Below, piece by piece: positions 26,803 through 35,452 of a stretch of DNA of 64,000 nucleotides. Location: NCBI GenBank assembly GCA_002403375.1, contig DHHQ01000026.1, positions 118,230 through 182,229 of the forward strand, in the 5' to 3' direction. Source of the stretch: Thiobacillus denitrificans. GTDB lineage: Bacteria; Pseudomonadota; Gammaproteobacteria; Burkholderiales; Thiobacillaceae. Position 1 is the first letter of the stretch, and each line of letters opens with the position of its first letter. The position numbers were made by a program, and so were the translations under genes. The notes beneath the pieces are model-generated. The model was not told the DNA's origin and did not search any database. It saw nothing but the letters and a program-made list of their open reading frames with translations.

Positions 26803-29541
26803 TCAGCCCAGTCGTGCGTGCTGCGCTTCCAGTTTCTGCAGCATGGCGCCGAAGTCGGCGAGCCGCGCCTGCTCCTGCTGCACCACCGCGGGGGGCGCCT
26901 TGTCGACGAAGCTGGGGTTGGCGAGCTTGCCCTCGGCCTTCTTGATCTCGCCCTGGATGCGGGCGATTTCCTTGGCGAGCCGGGCGCGCTCTGCGTCCTT
27001 GTCGATTTCCACCACCAGCATCAGCCGCATGTCGCCGACCAGTGCGACCGGGGCATCGGCATCGGCCAGCTTGGCCACGGCACTGACTTCGGACAGCCGG
27101 GCGAGCGCGCTGATGTAGGGCGCCAGTGCTTCGATCACGCCAGCGTCGCCCTCGACCACCAGCGGCACTTTTTGCGCGGGCGACAGGTTCATCTCGCCGC
27201 GCAGGGTGCGGCAGGCGTTGACCAGTTCCTTCAGCAGTTGGATGCGGGCGACGCTGCCCTCGTGGCGCTGTGCCGCGTCGACCTGCGGGTAGTCGCTGAG
27301 CATGATGCTGTCGCCGCTGACGCCGGCGAGCGGCGCCACCTTCTGCCACAGCTCCTCGGTGATGAAGGGGATGATGGGGTGCGCGAGGCGCAGCGTGGCC
27401 TCGAGTACGGTCGCGAGCGTCCTGCGGGTCGCGCGCTGCTGTTCCGGCGTGCCGTTGGCGAGCTGTACCTTGGCGAGCTCGAGGTACCAGTCGCAGTACT
27501 CGTCCCACACGAATTCGTACACCGCACGCGCGGCCTGGTCGAACCGGTAGGCACCGAAGGCCTGGTGCACCTCGGCGATGGCTTGTTGCAGGCGCGCGGT
27601 GATCCAGCGGTCGGCATCCGAGAAATCCATCGGCTGGCTGGCGTCGAGGCCGCAGTCGTGGCCCTCGAGGTTCATCAGCGCGAAGCGGGTGGCGTTCCAC
27701 AGCTTGTTGCAGAAGTTGCGGTAGCCCTCGGCGCGCTGCAGATCGAACTTGATGTCGCGGCCGTGGGTGGCGAGGCTGGCGAAGGTGAAGCGCAGGGCAT
27801 CCGTGCCGTAGGCCGCGATGCCTTCGGGGAATTCGCGGCGGGTGCGCTTCTCGATGCTGGCGGCCTGCTTGGGGTTCATCAGACCCTGGGTGCGCTTCGC
27901 GACCAGCTCGTCGACCGCGATGCCGTCGATGAGGTCGATCGGATCGAGCACGTTGCCCTTCGATTTGCTCATCTTCTGGCCTTCGGAGTCGCGCACGAGG
28001 CCCGTGACGTAGACCTCGCGGAACGGCACCTTGCCGGTGAAGTGCAGCGACATCATCACCATGCGGGCGACCCAGAAGAAGATGATGTCGAAGCCGGTGA
28101 CCAGCACCGAGGTCGGCAGGTAGCGTTCGAGCTCGGGTGTCTGTTCGGGCCAGCCGAGCGTCGAGAACGGCCACAGCGCCGAGGAGAACCAGGTGTCGAG
28201 GACGTCGTTGTCCTGCGTCAGCTCGCGCCCGCCGGCCTGCTTGCGTGCTTCCGCTTCGGTGTGTGCGACATAGAAGTTGCCGTCGGCGTCGTACCAGGCG
28301 GGAATGCGGTGGCCCCACCACAGCTGGCGCGACACGCACCAGTCCTGGATGTTTTCCAGCCACTGACGGTAGGTGGTGGTCCAGTTCTCCGGCACGAATT
28401 TCAGTTCGCCCGAATCGACCGCGGCGAGGCCCTGTTTTGCCAGGCCCTCCATGCTCATGAACCACTGGTCGGTCAGCATTGGCTCGATCACCGCGTGGGT
28501 GCGGTCCCCGCGCGGGATCATCAGCTTGTGCGGCTTGGCCGAGACCAGCAGGCCCTTCGCCTGCAGCTCGTCGAGCAGCTTCTGGCGCGCGTCGTAGCGG
28601 TCGAGGCCCTGATATTCGACGGGGCATATCTCGTTCATCTTCGCGTCGAGCGTGAGCACGTTGATCGCCACCAGCTTGTGGCGCTGGCCGACCTGCCAGT
28701 CGTTGAAGTCGTGCGCCGGCGTGATCTTGACGACGCCGGTGCCGAATTCGCGGTCGACGTACTCGTCGGCGATGATGGGGATGCTGCGCTCGGCGACCGG
28801 CAGGCGCACGTGCTTGCCGATCAGGTGCTTGTAGCGCTCGTCCTCCGGATGGACCGCGACGGCGCTGTCGCCGAGCAGGGTCTCGGGCCGGGTCGTCGCG
28901 ACGGTCAGATGGCCGCTGCCGTCCTCGAGCGGGTAGTTGATCTCCCACATGAAGCCGTCCTCCTCGGCGGGAACGACCTCGAGATCCGACACCGCGGTCT
29001 GCAGCACGGGATCCCAGTTCACCAGGCGCTTGCCGCGGTAGATCAGGCCCTCGCGATAGAGGCGCACGAACACCTCGGTGACCGCCTTCGACAGGCCCTC
29101 GTCCATGGTGAAGCGCTCGCGGCTCCAGTCGGGGCTGGTGCCGAGCCGGCGCATCTGGCGGGTGATGGTGGAGCCGGAATGCTCCTTCCAGTCCCATACC
29201 TTCTCAAGGAACTTCTCGCGGCCGAGATCGTGGCGCGACACGCCCTGCGCGTCGAGCTGGCGCTCCACCACGATCTGTGTCGCGATGCCCGCGTGATCGG
29301 TACCCGGTTGCCACAGCGTATTGTCGCCCGCCATGCGGTGGTAGCGGGTGAGCGCGTCCATCAGGGTGTGCTGGAAGGCGTGCCCCATGTGCAGCGTGCC
29401 GGTGACGTTGGGCGGCGGCAACATGATGCAGTAGGCGGGGGCACCGGATGCGTCCCCGGCCTTGAAGTAGCCGGCGCTTTCCCACTGCGCGTACCAGCGT
29501 TTCTCGATGTCAGCCGGTTCGAAGGATTTGGCGAGTTCCAT
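26803..29541 (-). CDS. valS: valyl-tRNA synthetase
   Basis: This 912-aa class I synthetase starts MELAKSFEPADIEKRWYAQWESAGYF. The HIGH motif is 'PPPNVTGTLHMGH' (HMGH at 51-54) and the KMSKS motif is 'GQKMSKSKGN' (about residue 523). The editing insert contains 'ATTRPETLLGDSAVAVHPED'. The C-terminal coiled coil ('DKDAERARLAKEIARIQGEIKKAEGKLANPSF') is typical of ValRS. It is the last gene of the operon and ends at a convergent pair of terminators. Confidence 0.97.
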   Translation of the reverse strand: MELAKSFEPADIEKRWYAQWESAGYFKAGDASGAPAYCIMLPPPNVTGTLHMGHAFQHTLMDALTRYHRMAGDNTLWQPGTDHAGIATQIVVERQLDAQGVSRHDLGREKFLEKVWDWKEHSGSTITRQMRRLGTSPDWSRERFTMDEGLSKAVTEVFVRLYREGLIYRGKRLVNWDPVLQTAVSDLEVVPAEEDGFMWEINYPLEDGSGHLTVATTRPETLLGDSAVAVHPEDERYKHLIGKHVRLPVAERSIPIIADEYVDREFGTGVVKITPAHDFNDWQVGQRHKLVAINVLTLDAKMNEICPVEYQGLDRYDARQKLLDELQAKGLLVSAKPHKLMIPRGDRTHAVIEPMLTDQWFMSMEGLAKQGLAAVDSGELKFVPENWTTTYRQWLENIQDWCVSRQLWWGHRIPAWYDADGNFYVAHTEAEARKQAGGRELTQDNDVLDTWFSSALWPFSTLGWPEQTPELERYLPTSVLVTGFDIIFFWVARMVMMSLHFTGKVPFREVYVTGLVRDSEGQKMSKSKGNVLDPIDLIDGIAVDELVAKRTQGLMNPKQAASIEKRTRREFPEGIAAYGTDALRFTFASLATHGRDIKFDLQRAEGYRNFCNKLWNATRFALMNLEGHDCGLDASQPMDFSDADRWITARLQQAIAEVHQAFGAYRFDQAARAVYEFVWDEYCDWYLELAKVQLANGTPEQQRATRRTLATVLEATLRLAHPIIPFITEELWQKVAPLAGVSGDSIMLSDYPQVDAAQRHEGSVARIQLLKELVNACRTLRGEMNLSPAQKVPLVVEGDAGVIEALAPYISALARLSEVSAVAKLADADAPVALVGDMRLMLVVEIDKDAERARLAKEIARIQGEIKKAEGKLANPSFVDKAPPAVVQQEQARLADFGAMLQKLEAQHARLG

Positions 29542-29578
29542 GACGTGCGGGCAAAGGCGTGATTATCCCAAAAAAGCC

Positions 29579-29613
29579 TGGGACAAGTCCCAAAAAGACC
29601 GGGACAGGTCCCG
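29579..29613. repeat. two tandem REP-like palindromes
   Basis: TGGGACAAGTCCCA (29579-29592) and CGGGACAGGTCCCG (29600-29613) are perfect palindromes spaced 21 bp apart, each followed by an A run. A degenerate third copy (GCGACAGGTTCCCCG) follows. They lie in the 143-bp gap between valS and the small protein gene. Confidence 0.7.
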
Positions 29614-29684
29614 AAAAACCCTCGCGACAGGTTCCCCGAACCGCGGCGCCTCCCGGGGGCGTCCGGGAAGCGGGCGCCGGGGAC

Positions 29685-29966
29685 TCAGGCCGAGGTGTCG
29701 CGCGGACGGCCGGGGACTTCGGAGGCGGCGCTGGCGGACGGCGGGGTGCCGCGCTCGATGAGGTCGGTGAGGATCGGCAGCCACGCGCCGGCAGGAGGCG
29801 CGGATGCGGCGACAGGCTCGGGTGCGGCGACAGGCTCGGGTGCAGTCGCGGTCGCGGTCGCGGATGCGGATGCGGATGCGGATGCGGGCTCGGGGTCGGC
29901 GACGTCGCCGCCCCGATGCTTCTTCAGCAGCGCGTCCATCTTGCTCAGGAGCGGATTCTCGTTCAT
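29685..29966 (-). CDS. small low-complexity protein of unknown function
   Basis: This 93-aa protein starts MNENPLLSKMDALLKKHRGGD. A low-complexity centre of alternating Ala with Ser, Thr and Pro follows (about residues 28-58), then 'PILTDLIERG' and a disordered tail. The DNA carries a GCGGAT hexamer repeat. The charged N-terminal helix and the 'PxLTDLI' segment look conserved, the centre does not. It sits 12 bp after holC and ahead of valS, so it is probably in that operon. No function is known to me. Confidence 0.65.
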   Translation of the reverse strand: MNENPLLSKMDALLKKHRGGDVADPEPASASASASATATATAPEPVAAPEPVAASAPPAGAWLPILTDLIERGTPPSASAASEVPGRPRDTSA

Positions 29967-29978
29967 CGGCCTGCTTTC

Positions 29979-30407
29979 CTATCCCGCCTGCTGGCGCAGG
30001 TCGTGCGTCGTCAGCGCGTAGCCGCGCGCCTTGTAGAAGCGGTAGCGCGCCCGGCCCGGTTCGACGGCCGCGTCGTCCGCGCCGACGATCTCGACCAGGC
30101 GTTCGAAGCGCGCGAAGCCGGGCGGCTGCCCGGCATCCAGATTGATCATGACATCGGCGCTGCGCACGGCGTCGACACGCGTGCCGATCAGTACCGGCGT
30201 CTCGCCGGCCAGCGCGTCGTCGTCGCGGCAATGCGGCACGAAGCCCAACGTCGGCGTCGTCCACAGCAGGCGGTCGATGGCGTCGGCGACCGCCGTGTCC
30301 GGTGCGTAGATCATCACCTGCCTGCCCTGGCCGTACGCCTTGGCGGCGATGCGGCGGGCGACGTCGAGCGGGTCGTCGGCGTGGGTGTAGAAGGTGATCT
30401 CGGTCAC
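29979..30407 (-). CDS. holC: DNA polymerase III chi subunit
   Basis: This 142-aa protein starts with GTG (VTEITFYTHADDPLDVARRIAAKAYGQGRQVMIYAPD), matching HolC length and its 'LWT..TLGFVPHC' core. Chi links the clamp loader to SSB on lagging-strand DNA. The stop of pepA lies 11 bp upstream; the long open frame running into pepA in this frame is not coding. pepA-holC-valS is a common proteobacterial order. Confidence 0.92.
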   Translation of the reverse strand: MTEITFYTHADDPLDVARRIAAKAYGQGRQVMIYAPDTAVADAIDRLLWTTPTLGFVPHCRDDDALAGETPVLIGTRVDAVRSADVMINLDAGQPPGFARFERLVEIVGADDAAVEPGRARYRFYKARGYALTTHDLRQQAG

Positions 30408-30418
30408 GTCGGCACCGC

Positions 30419-31930
30419 TTACTTGTGGGCGCGGTTCAGCAGGAAGTGCACCAGCAGCGAGACCGGGCGCCCGGTCGAGGTCTTTTCGCGGCCGCCCTTG
30501 TAGGCGGTGCCGGCGATGTCGAGATGCGCCCAGTGGTACTTCTTGGCGAAGCGCGACAGGAAGCAGGCGGCGGTGATCGAGCCGGCGGGGCGGCCGCCGA
30601 TGTTGGCCATGTCGGCGTGGCTGCTCTTCAGCTGGTCCTGGTAGTCGTCCCACAGCGGCATGCGCCAGACGCGGTCCCAGGCCTGGTCGGCGGCGTGTTC
30701 GATCTCGCGCGCCAGCGGGTCGTGGTTGCTGAACAGCGCGCTCGGGTGGGCGCCGAGCGCGATCACGCAGGCGCCGGTCAGCGTCGCCAGGTCGATGACC
30801 GCGTCGGGCTCGAAGCGCTCGGCGTAGGTCAGCGCGTCGCACAGCAGGAGGCGGCCCTCGGCGTCGGTGTTGAGGATCTCGATGGTCTGCCCGGACATCG
30901 AGGTGATGATGTCGCCCGGCTTGTTGGCTTCGGCGTCGGGCAGGTTCTCGCAGGCGGGGACGAGGCCGACGACGTTGAGCGGCAGGCCCAGCTCGCCGAT
31001 GGCGCGGAAGGCGCCGATGACCGCGCCACCGCCGCTCATGTCGTAGGTCATCTCGTCCATGTCGGGGGCGGGCTTCAGCGAAATGCCGCCGGCGTCGAAG
31101 GTGACCGCCTTGCCGACCAGCACCACGGGTTTTTCGGCCTTGGCGCCGCCCTCGTGCTTCAGCACGATGAAGCGAGGCGGCTTGTCGCTGCCCTTGCCGA
31201 CCGAGAGGAAGGAGCCCATGCCCAGCTTTTCGCACGCGGCCTGGTCGAGCACCTCGCAGCCGAAGCCATGCGCCTTCGCCACTTTCTTCGCCTCGGCGGC
31301 CAGGTATTCGGGGGTGCAGATGTTCGACGGCGTGTTGCCCAGGTCCTTGGCCAGATCGATGCCGTGGGCGATGGCCAGTCCGCGGGCGAGGCCGACCTCG
31401 CCGAACTTCAGCTCGCCGCGCCGCGACACGGCGAAGGTCACGCGCTTCAGCGGCCGGCGCGTTTCGTCGGGTTTGCTCTTCATGGTGACGAAGCGGTACA
31501 GCGCCTCGTGGGCGCTGATGACGGCCTGTTCGATGTTCCAGGTGACGTCGCGCTTCCTGACCGGAATCTCGCTCAACGTGATGACGGCATCCATCGAGCC
31601 GGTGTCGCGCAGCGTCTTCACCGCGCGGGCAATGGCGTCGCGATAGGCCTTCTCGTGGAAGTCGCGCTCCTTGCCGAGCCCCACCAGCAGCACGCGGTCG
31701 GCCAGGATGTTGGGGACCCGGTGCAGCAGCAGCGTGCTGCCGGCCTTGCCGTCCATGTCGCCGCCGCGCAGGATCTCGGACAGGTAGCCATCGCTGGCAC
31801 GGTCGATGTCGACCGCGGGGCCCGACAGCTTGCGGGTTTCGAACACGCCGACCACGACGCAGGCGGTGCGCTGCTTTTCGGGCGCGCCGCTTTTTATGCT
31901 AAATTCGAGTCCGATTTCCTTGTTTTCCAT
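30419..31930 (-). CDS. pepA: leucyl aminopeptidase (M17)
   Basis: This 503-aa protein has an N-terminal macro-like domain ('RVLLVGLGKERDF') and a C-terminal M17 catalytic domain. 'VGKAVTFDAGGISLKPA' supplies the metal-binding Lys and Asp, and the signature NTDAEGRL lies near residue 353. It removes N-terminal residues from peptides in the cytoplasm; PepA of E. coli also binds DNA. The ATG at 31930 is preferred to a TTG four codons upstream. Confidence 0.95.
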   Translation of the reverse strand: MENKEIGLEFSIKSGAPEKQRTACVVVGVFETRKLSGPAVDIDRASDGYLSEILRGGDMDGKAGSTLLLHRVPNILADRVLLVGLGKERDFHEKAYRDAIARAVKTLRDTGSMDAVITLSEIPVRKRDVTWNIEQAVISAHEALYRFVTMKSKPDETRRPLKRVTFAVSRRGELKFGEVGLARGLAIAHGIDLAKDLGNTPSNICTPEYLAAEAKKVAKAHGFGCEVLDQAACEKLGMGSFLSVGKGSDKPPRFIVLKHEGGAKAEKPVVLVGKAVTFDAGGISLKPAPDMDEMTYDMSGGGAVIGAFRAIGELGLPLNVVGLVPACENLPDAEANKPGDIITSMSGQTIEILNTDAEGRLLLCDALTYAERFEPDAVIDLATLTGACVIALGAHPSALFSNHDPLAREIEHAADQAWDRVWRMPLWDDYQDQLKSSHADMANIGGRPAGSITAACFLSRFAKKYHWAHLDIAGTAYKGGREKTSTGRPVSLLVHFLLNRAHK

Positions 31931-31967
31931 GTCTGTGCTCAAAAAAATGCAATCTGCCGGTCGGGCG

Positions 31968-31997
31968 ATTATTGGCGCAGGCGCGGAGGATTGTCAA
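31968..31997 (-). promoter_or_regulatory. sigma-70 promoter of pepA-holC-valS
   Basis: On the minus strand a consensus TTGACA, an 18-bp spacer and AATAAT lie about 38 bp upstream of the pepA ATG, within the pepA/lptF divergent gap. The strong -35 and near-consensus -10 make this one of the clearest promoters in the window. Confidence 0.65.
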
Positions 31998-32037
31998 AAC
32001 GCTGCCGGCTTGCCGGGCACGCGGTCGCTGTAATTCC

Positions 32038-33117
32038 ATGCTCTACCGCCGCACGCTGACCCGCGAGATGGCCCTCACCACCGGCGCGGTGCTGACGGTG
32101 CTGATCGCGATCGCGCTGGTGATCCTGTTCATCCGCCTGCTCGGCGACGTGGCGCGGGGCGAACTCGCCAACGAGGCGGTGTTCGCCTTCCTCGGCTTTT
32201 CGCTGCTGTACTTCCTGCCGGTCCTGCTGACGATCGCGCTGTTCGCCGGCGTGCTGATGCCCTTGTCGCGCATGTGGCGCGACAGCGAGATGGTCATCTG
32301 GTTCAACGCCGGCCTGTCGCTCACGCAATGGACGCGCCCGGTGCTGAACTTCGCGGTGCCGCTTGCGCTGCTGATCCTGCTGCTGACCATGGTGATCAAC
32401 CCCTGGATGCAGAACAAGCGCAACGAATACCGCCAGGACCTGCGCAGCCGCGCCGAAGCGAGCCTGATCACCCCCGGCATGTTCGCCGAGTCGAGCGCAG
32501 GCCAGCGTGTCTATTACGTCGAGTCGCTCAACCCGCTGACCGGCACCGTGCGCAACGTGTTCATGCAGTCGCGCATCGACGGCCAGCTCGGCCTCGTGGT
32601 GGCGCGCGAGGGCAGCCAGACCCAGCTCCCCGACGGCTCGCGCTATCTGGTGTTCGAGGACGGCCGCCGCTACGAGGGGACGCCGGGCCAACTCGACTAC
32701 CGCATCGTGCAGTTCGAGCGCTACCTGATGCGGCTCGATCCGGTTCCCACCAGCGGTGCGGAAAAGTCCATCCGCCAGATGCGGGCGGGCAAGCTGCTGC
32801 GCGATGATTCGCCGCAGGCGCGTGCCGAGCTGCTGTGGCGCATCGGCGTGCCGCTCTCGGCCTTGATCCTCGCCGTGATGGCGATCCCGCTGAGCTTCGT
32901 CAACACCCGGGCGCGTCGCTCCTACGGCCTCGGCGTCGCGCTGCTGCTGTACTTCGTCTACAACAACCTGGTGTCGCTGTCGCAGGCCTGGGTCGCGCAG
33001 GGCAAGCTGAATCCCTGGGTCGGGATGTGGGCGGCGCACCTGCTGATGCTGGGCGCGCTCGCCGGCCTGTTCTACTGGCGGACGCGGCAGCATTCCCCGC
33101 GCTGGAGGCGCTCGTGA
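32038..33117 (+). CDS. lptF: LptF, LPS export permease subunit
   Basis: This 359-aa protein has the YjgP/YjgQ architecture. The N-terminal membrane block (MLYRRTLTREMALTTGAVLTVLIAIALVILFIRLLGD plus a second and third helix) is followed by a periplasmic jellyroll-like domain ('VYYVESLNPLTGTVRNVFMQ'). A C-terminal membrane block follows. With LptG and LptB it extracts LPS from the inner membrane. It is divergent from pepA; its stop overlaps the lptG start as GTGA. Confidence 0.95.
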   Translation: MLYRRTLTREMALTTGAVLTVLIAIALVILFIRLLGDVARGELANEAVFAFLGFSLLYFLPVLLTIALFAGVLMPLSRMWRDSEMVIWFNAGLSLTQWTRPVLNFAVPLALLILLLTMVINPWMQNKRNEYRQDLRSRAEASLITPGMFAESSAGQRVYYVESLNPLTGTVRNVFMQSRIDGQLGLVVAREGSQTQLPDGSRYLVFEDGRRYEGTPGQLDYRIVQFERYLMRLDPVPTSGAEKSIRQMRAGKLLRDDSPQARAELLWRIGVPLSALILAVMAIPLSFVNTRARRSYGLGVALLLYFVYNNLVSLSQAWVAQGKLNPWVGMWAAHLLMLGALAGLFYWRTRQHSPRWRRS

Positions 33118-34187
33118 GGCTGCTGGCGCGCTACCTGGCGCAGCAGGTGCTGGCGGCGACGGGTTTCCTGCTGCTGGCGCTGCTGGTGCTGTTCGCGTTC
33201 TTCGACGTGATGCAGGAACTGGGCAGCGTGGGGCGCAACAACTACGGCCTCGCGCAGGCGGCGGTGGTCGTCCTGCTCAGCCTGCCGGGGCATCTCTACG
33301 AGATCCTTCCGGTGGCCGCGCTGATCGGCACGCTATTCGCGCTGTCGCGCCTGGTGGGCAACTCGGAGTACGCGGTGATGCGGGTGTCGGGCCTGTCCAA
33401 CTGGCGGGTGGCGGGCTATTTCGCGGTCATCGGGGTGATGCTGTCGCTGGTGCTGCTGCTGGTCGGCGAGTACGTGACGCCCTGGTCGGACCAGACGGCG
33501 CAGCGCTACAAGCTGTCCGCCACCCGCTCGGTGGTCGCGCAGCAGTTCCGCTCGGGGCTGTGGATCAAGGACGGCACCGCCTTCATCAACGTGCGCGAGG
33601 TGATGCCCGACAACACGCTGCGCGGGATCGAGATCTACGCCTTCGACGCCGAAGGACGCCTCGGCTGGATGCGCGCCGCCGAGCAGGCGAGCTGGCGCGG
33701 CAACCAGACCTGGCGCCTGCAGCAGGTGGTGGAAACGCGCTTCGACGCGGAGGGCGTCCGCGCCGACCGCCGCGAACAGCAGGACTGGCAGTCGGTGCTC
33801 ACGCCCGATATTCTCGGCGTGCTGCTGGTCGCGCCGGAGAAGATGTCGGCGCGCACCCTCTGGCGCTACGTCGCGCATCTCAGGGAAAACAACCAGAAGG
33901 CGACGCGCTACGAGATCGCGCTGTGGTCGAAGTTCCTCAACCCCTTCGTCATTCCGATCATGATGCTGGTCGTGATGCCTTTCGCCCTGCAGGCGCCGCG
34001 CGCGCGCGGCACCAGCGGCAAGGTCTTCCTCGGCATCCTGGCCGGGCTCGGCTTCCATCTGCTGAGCCGGCTGTTCGGCCACCTCGGGCTGCTGAACGAC
34101 TGGCCGCCGGTGGTGGTGGCGCTGCTGCCGCTGCTGATCTTCCTTGCCATCGCGCTCGCGGGCATCCGGTGGGTGGAGCGACGCTAG
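33114..34187 (+). CDS. lptG: LptG, LPS export permease subunit
   Basis: This 357-aa protein starts with GTG within the lptF stop (VRLLARYLAQQVLAATGFLLLALLVLFAFFDVMQEL). It shows the same permease-jellyroll-permease plan ('LPVAALIGTLFALSRLVGNSEYAVMRVSGLS', the coupling helix region contacting LptB). It is the partner of LptF in the LPS transporter and is translationally coupled to it. Confidence 0.95.
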   Translation: MRLLARYLAQQVLAATGFLLLALLVLFAFFDVMQELGSVGRNNYGLAQAAVVVLLSLPGHLYEILPVAALIGTLFALSRLVGNSEYAVMRVSGLSNWRVAGYFAVIGVMLSLVLLLVGEYVTPWSDQTAQRYKLSATRSVVAQQFRSGLWIKDGTAFINVREVMPDNTLRGIEIYAFDAEGRLGWMRAAEQASWRGNQTWRLQQVVETRFDAEGVRADRREQQDWQSVLTPDILGVLLVAPEKMSARTLWRYVAHLRENNQKATRYEIALWSKFLNPFVIPIMMLVVMPFALQAPRARGTSGKVFLGILAGLGFHLLSRLFGHLGLLNDWPPVVVALLPLLIFLAIALAGIRWVERR

Positions 34188-34978
34188 ACGCCCTGCCCGG
34201 GCGGCTGGCTGCGTGCCTGCAGGCGCGCGACCCGGCGGCCAAGCAGGCCTGCGTGCATGCGCTGTACGCCGACTGGCTGGCCGGGCGCGTCGACCCTGCG
34301 CCGGACGCGCCGCGCGCGCCGATCGACCAGCCGGGCCAGCCCGACAAGCCCGAGCGGGTGCCGCCGCACAAGGTGCCGCGCCGCCGCGCCGACACCGTGG
34401 CCGGTCGTGCGGCGCTGGTCCATGCGCTGGCGCACATCGAGTTCAATGCGATCAACCTGGCGCTCGACGCCGCCCACCGCTTCGCCGGCATGCCGGTCGC
34501 GTTCTACGGCGACTGGCTGAAGGTCGCCGACGAGGAGGCGCTGCACTTCGATCTGCTCAACGCGCACCTTGCCACGCTCGGCCATGTCTACGGCGATTTT
34601 CCGGCGCACGGCGGGCTGTGGGACATGGCGCTGAAGACCGCGCACGATCCGCTGGTGCGGATGGCGCTGGTGCCGCGCGTGCTGGAGGCGCGCGGCCTCG
34701 ACGCCACCCCGCTGATCGTCGACAAGCTGAAGGCCGCACACGACACGCGCATGGTCGAGATCCTCGCGGTCATCGAGCGCGACGAGATCGGCCACGTCGC
34801 CATCGGCAGCCGCTGGTTCGGCTGGCTGTGCGCCCAGCGCGGGCTGGATCCGGAAGCGACGTTCCGCCAGTTGCTGGTCGATTACGATGCGCCGCCGCTG
34901 AAGCCGCCGTTCAACCTGGCAGCGCGCCGGCAGGCCGGCTTCAGCGAGCCCGAGCTCGACTGGCTGAGCGGGCTCTAG
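34169..34978 (+). CDS. DUF455 ferritin-like protein
   Basis: This 269-aa protein starts with GTG (MGGATLDALPGRLAACLQARDPAAKQACVHALYADW) and overlaps lptG by 19 bp. Helices carry metal-ligand-like residues: 'ALAHIEFNAINLALDAAHRF', 'VADEEALHFDLLNAHL' and 'AVIERDEIGHVAIGSRWF'. These match a diiron ferritin-like four-helix bundle of the DUF455 type. The substrate is unknown. It is convergent with the next gene, with 3 bp between stops. Confidence 0.85.
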   Translation: MGGATLDALPGRLAACLQARDPAAKQACVHALYADWLAGRVDPAPDAPRAPIDQPGQPDKPERVPPHKVPRRRADTVAGRAALVHALAHIEFNAINLALDAAHRFAGMPVAFYGDWLKVADEEALHFDLLNAHLATLGHVYGDFPAHGGLWDMALKTAHDPLVRMALVPRVLEARGLDATPLIVDKLKAAHDTRMVEILAVIERDEIGHVAIGSRWFGWLCAQRGLDPEATFRQLLVDYDAPPLKPPFNLAARRQAGFSEPELDWLSGL

Positions 34979-34981
34979 TCG

Positions 34982-35452
34982 CTACAGGCCCAGCGTCGTC
35001 GCCGACACGGCCGCCGGCGCGCGCTGCCACAAGCCTTCGAATTCCTGATCGAGTGCCGCGGCCCGGCCGGGGTCGTCCGGATGCAGGGCGCCGCGCGGCG
35101 AGCCCTTGTGCGGTCGCAGCAGCACGCCGCGGCGATCGGCCAGCGCGAATGCCGCGCCCGGACGCGGTGCGTCCGGGTCGGCCTGGCGGATTTCGAGGAC
35201 ATGACCGAAGTCCCGCAGCAACTGCATCAGGCGCGGATGGTCGCGCGCGACGCGGCTGACGTCGTCGAGCAGCAGCTCGATGCGGCGCCCGCCGCCGGCG
35301 ACGCACAGTGCGCGCAGGGCGGCGAGCCGCGGCGCCTCGTCGATCTGCAGTTCGCCGAGGTCGGCGGCGTAGAGGCGGAACTGGCGCCGGGTGGCCGCCA
35401 GCAGCGCGTCGAACGCGGCGCGCGCTTCGGCGGGCGTCTCGAAGGCGCTCAT
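34982..35452 (-). CDS. conserved protein of unknown function
   Basis: This 156-aa protein starts MSAFETPAEARAAFDALLAATRRQFRLYAADLGEL. It includes 'RIELLLDDVSRVARDHPRLMQLLRDFGHVLEIRQAD' and 'AAFALADRRGVLLRP', a mixed alpha/beta pattern that recalls one half of phospholipase D-like folds but without an HKD motif. The start overlaps the stop of the ribosomal oxygenase gene (ATGA), so the two are co-translated. I do not assign a function. Confidence 0.75.
   Translation of the reverse strand: MSAFETPAEARAAFDALLAATRRQFRLYAADLGELQIDEAPRLAALRALCVAGGGRRIELLLDDVSRVARDHPRLMQLLRDFGHVLEIRQADPDAPRPGAAFALADRRGVLLRPHKGSPRGALHPDDPGRAAALDQEFEGLWQRAPAAVSATTLGL

Noticed and set aside
29804..29900. GCGGAT repeat as a mobile or satellite element
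   Set aside because: It lies in frame within a small coding gene and is explained by its low-complexity Ala-Ser/Thr stretch.
29979..31235. A 418-aa fusion protein reading through pepA into holC
   Set aside because: The part upstream of the HolC start is pepA read in the wrong frame; HolC has its normal length from the GTG at 30407.
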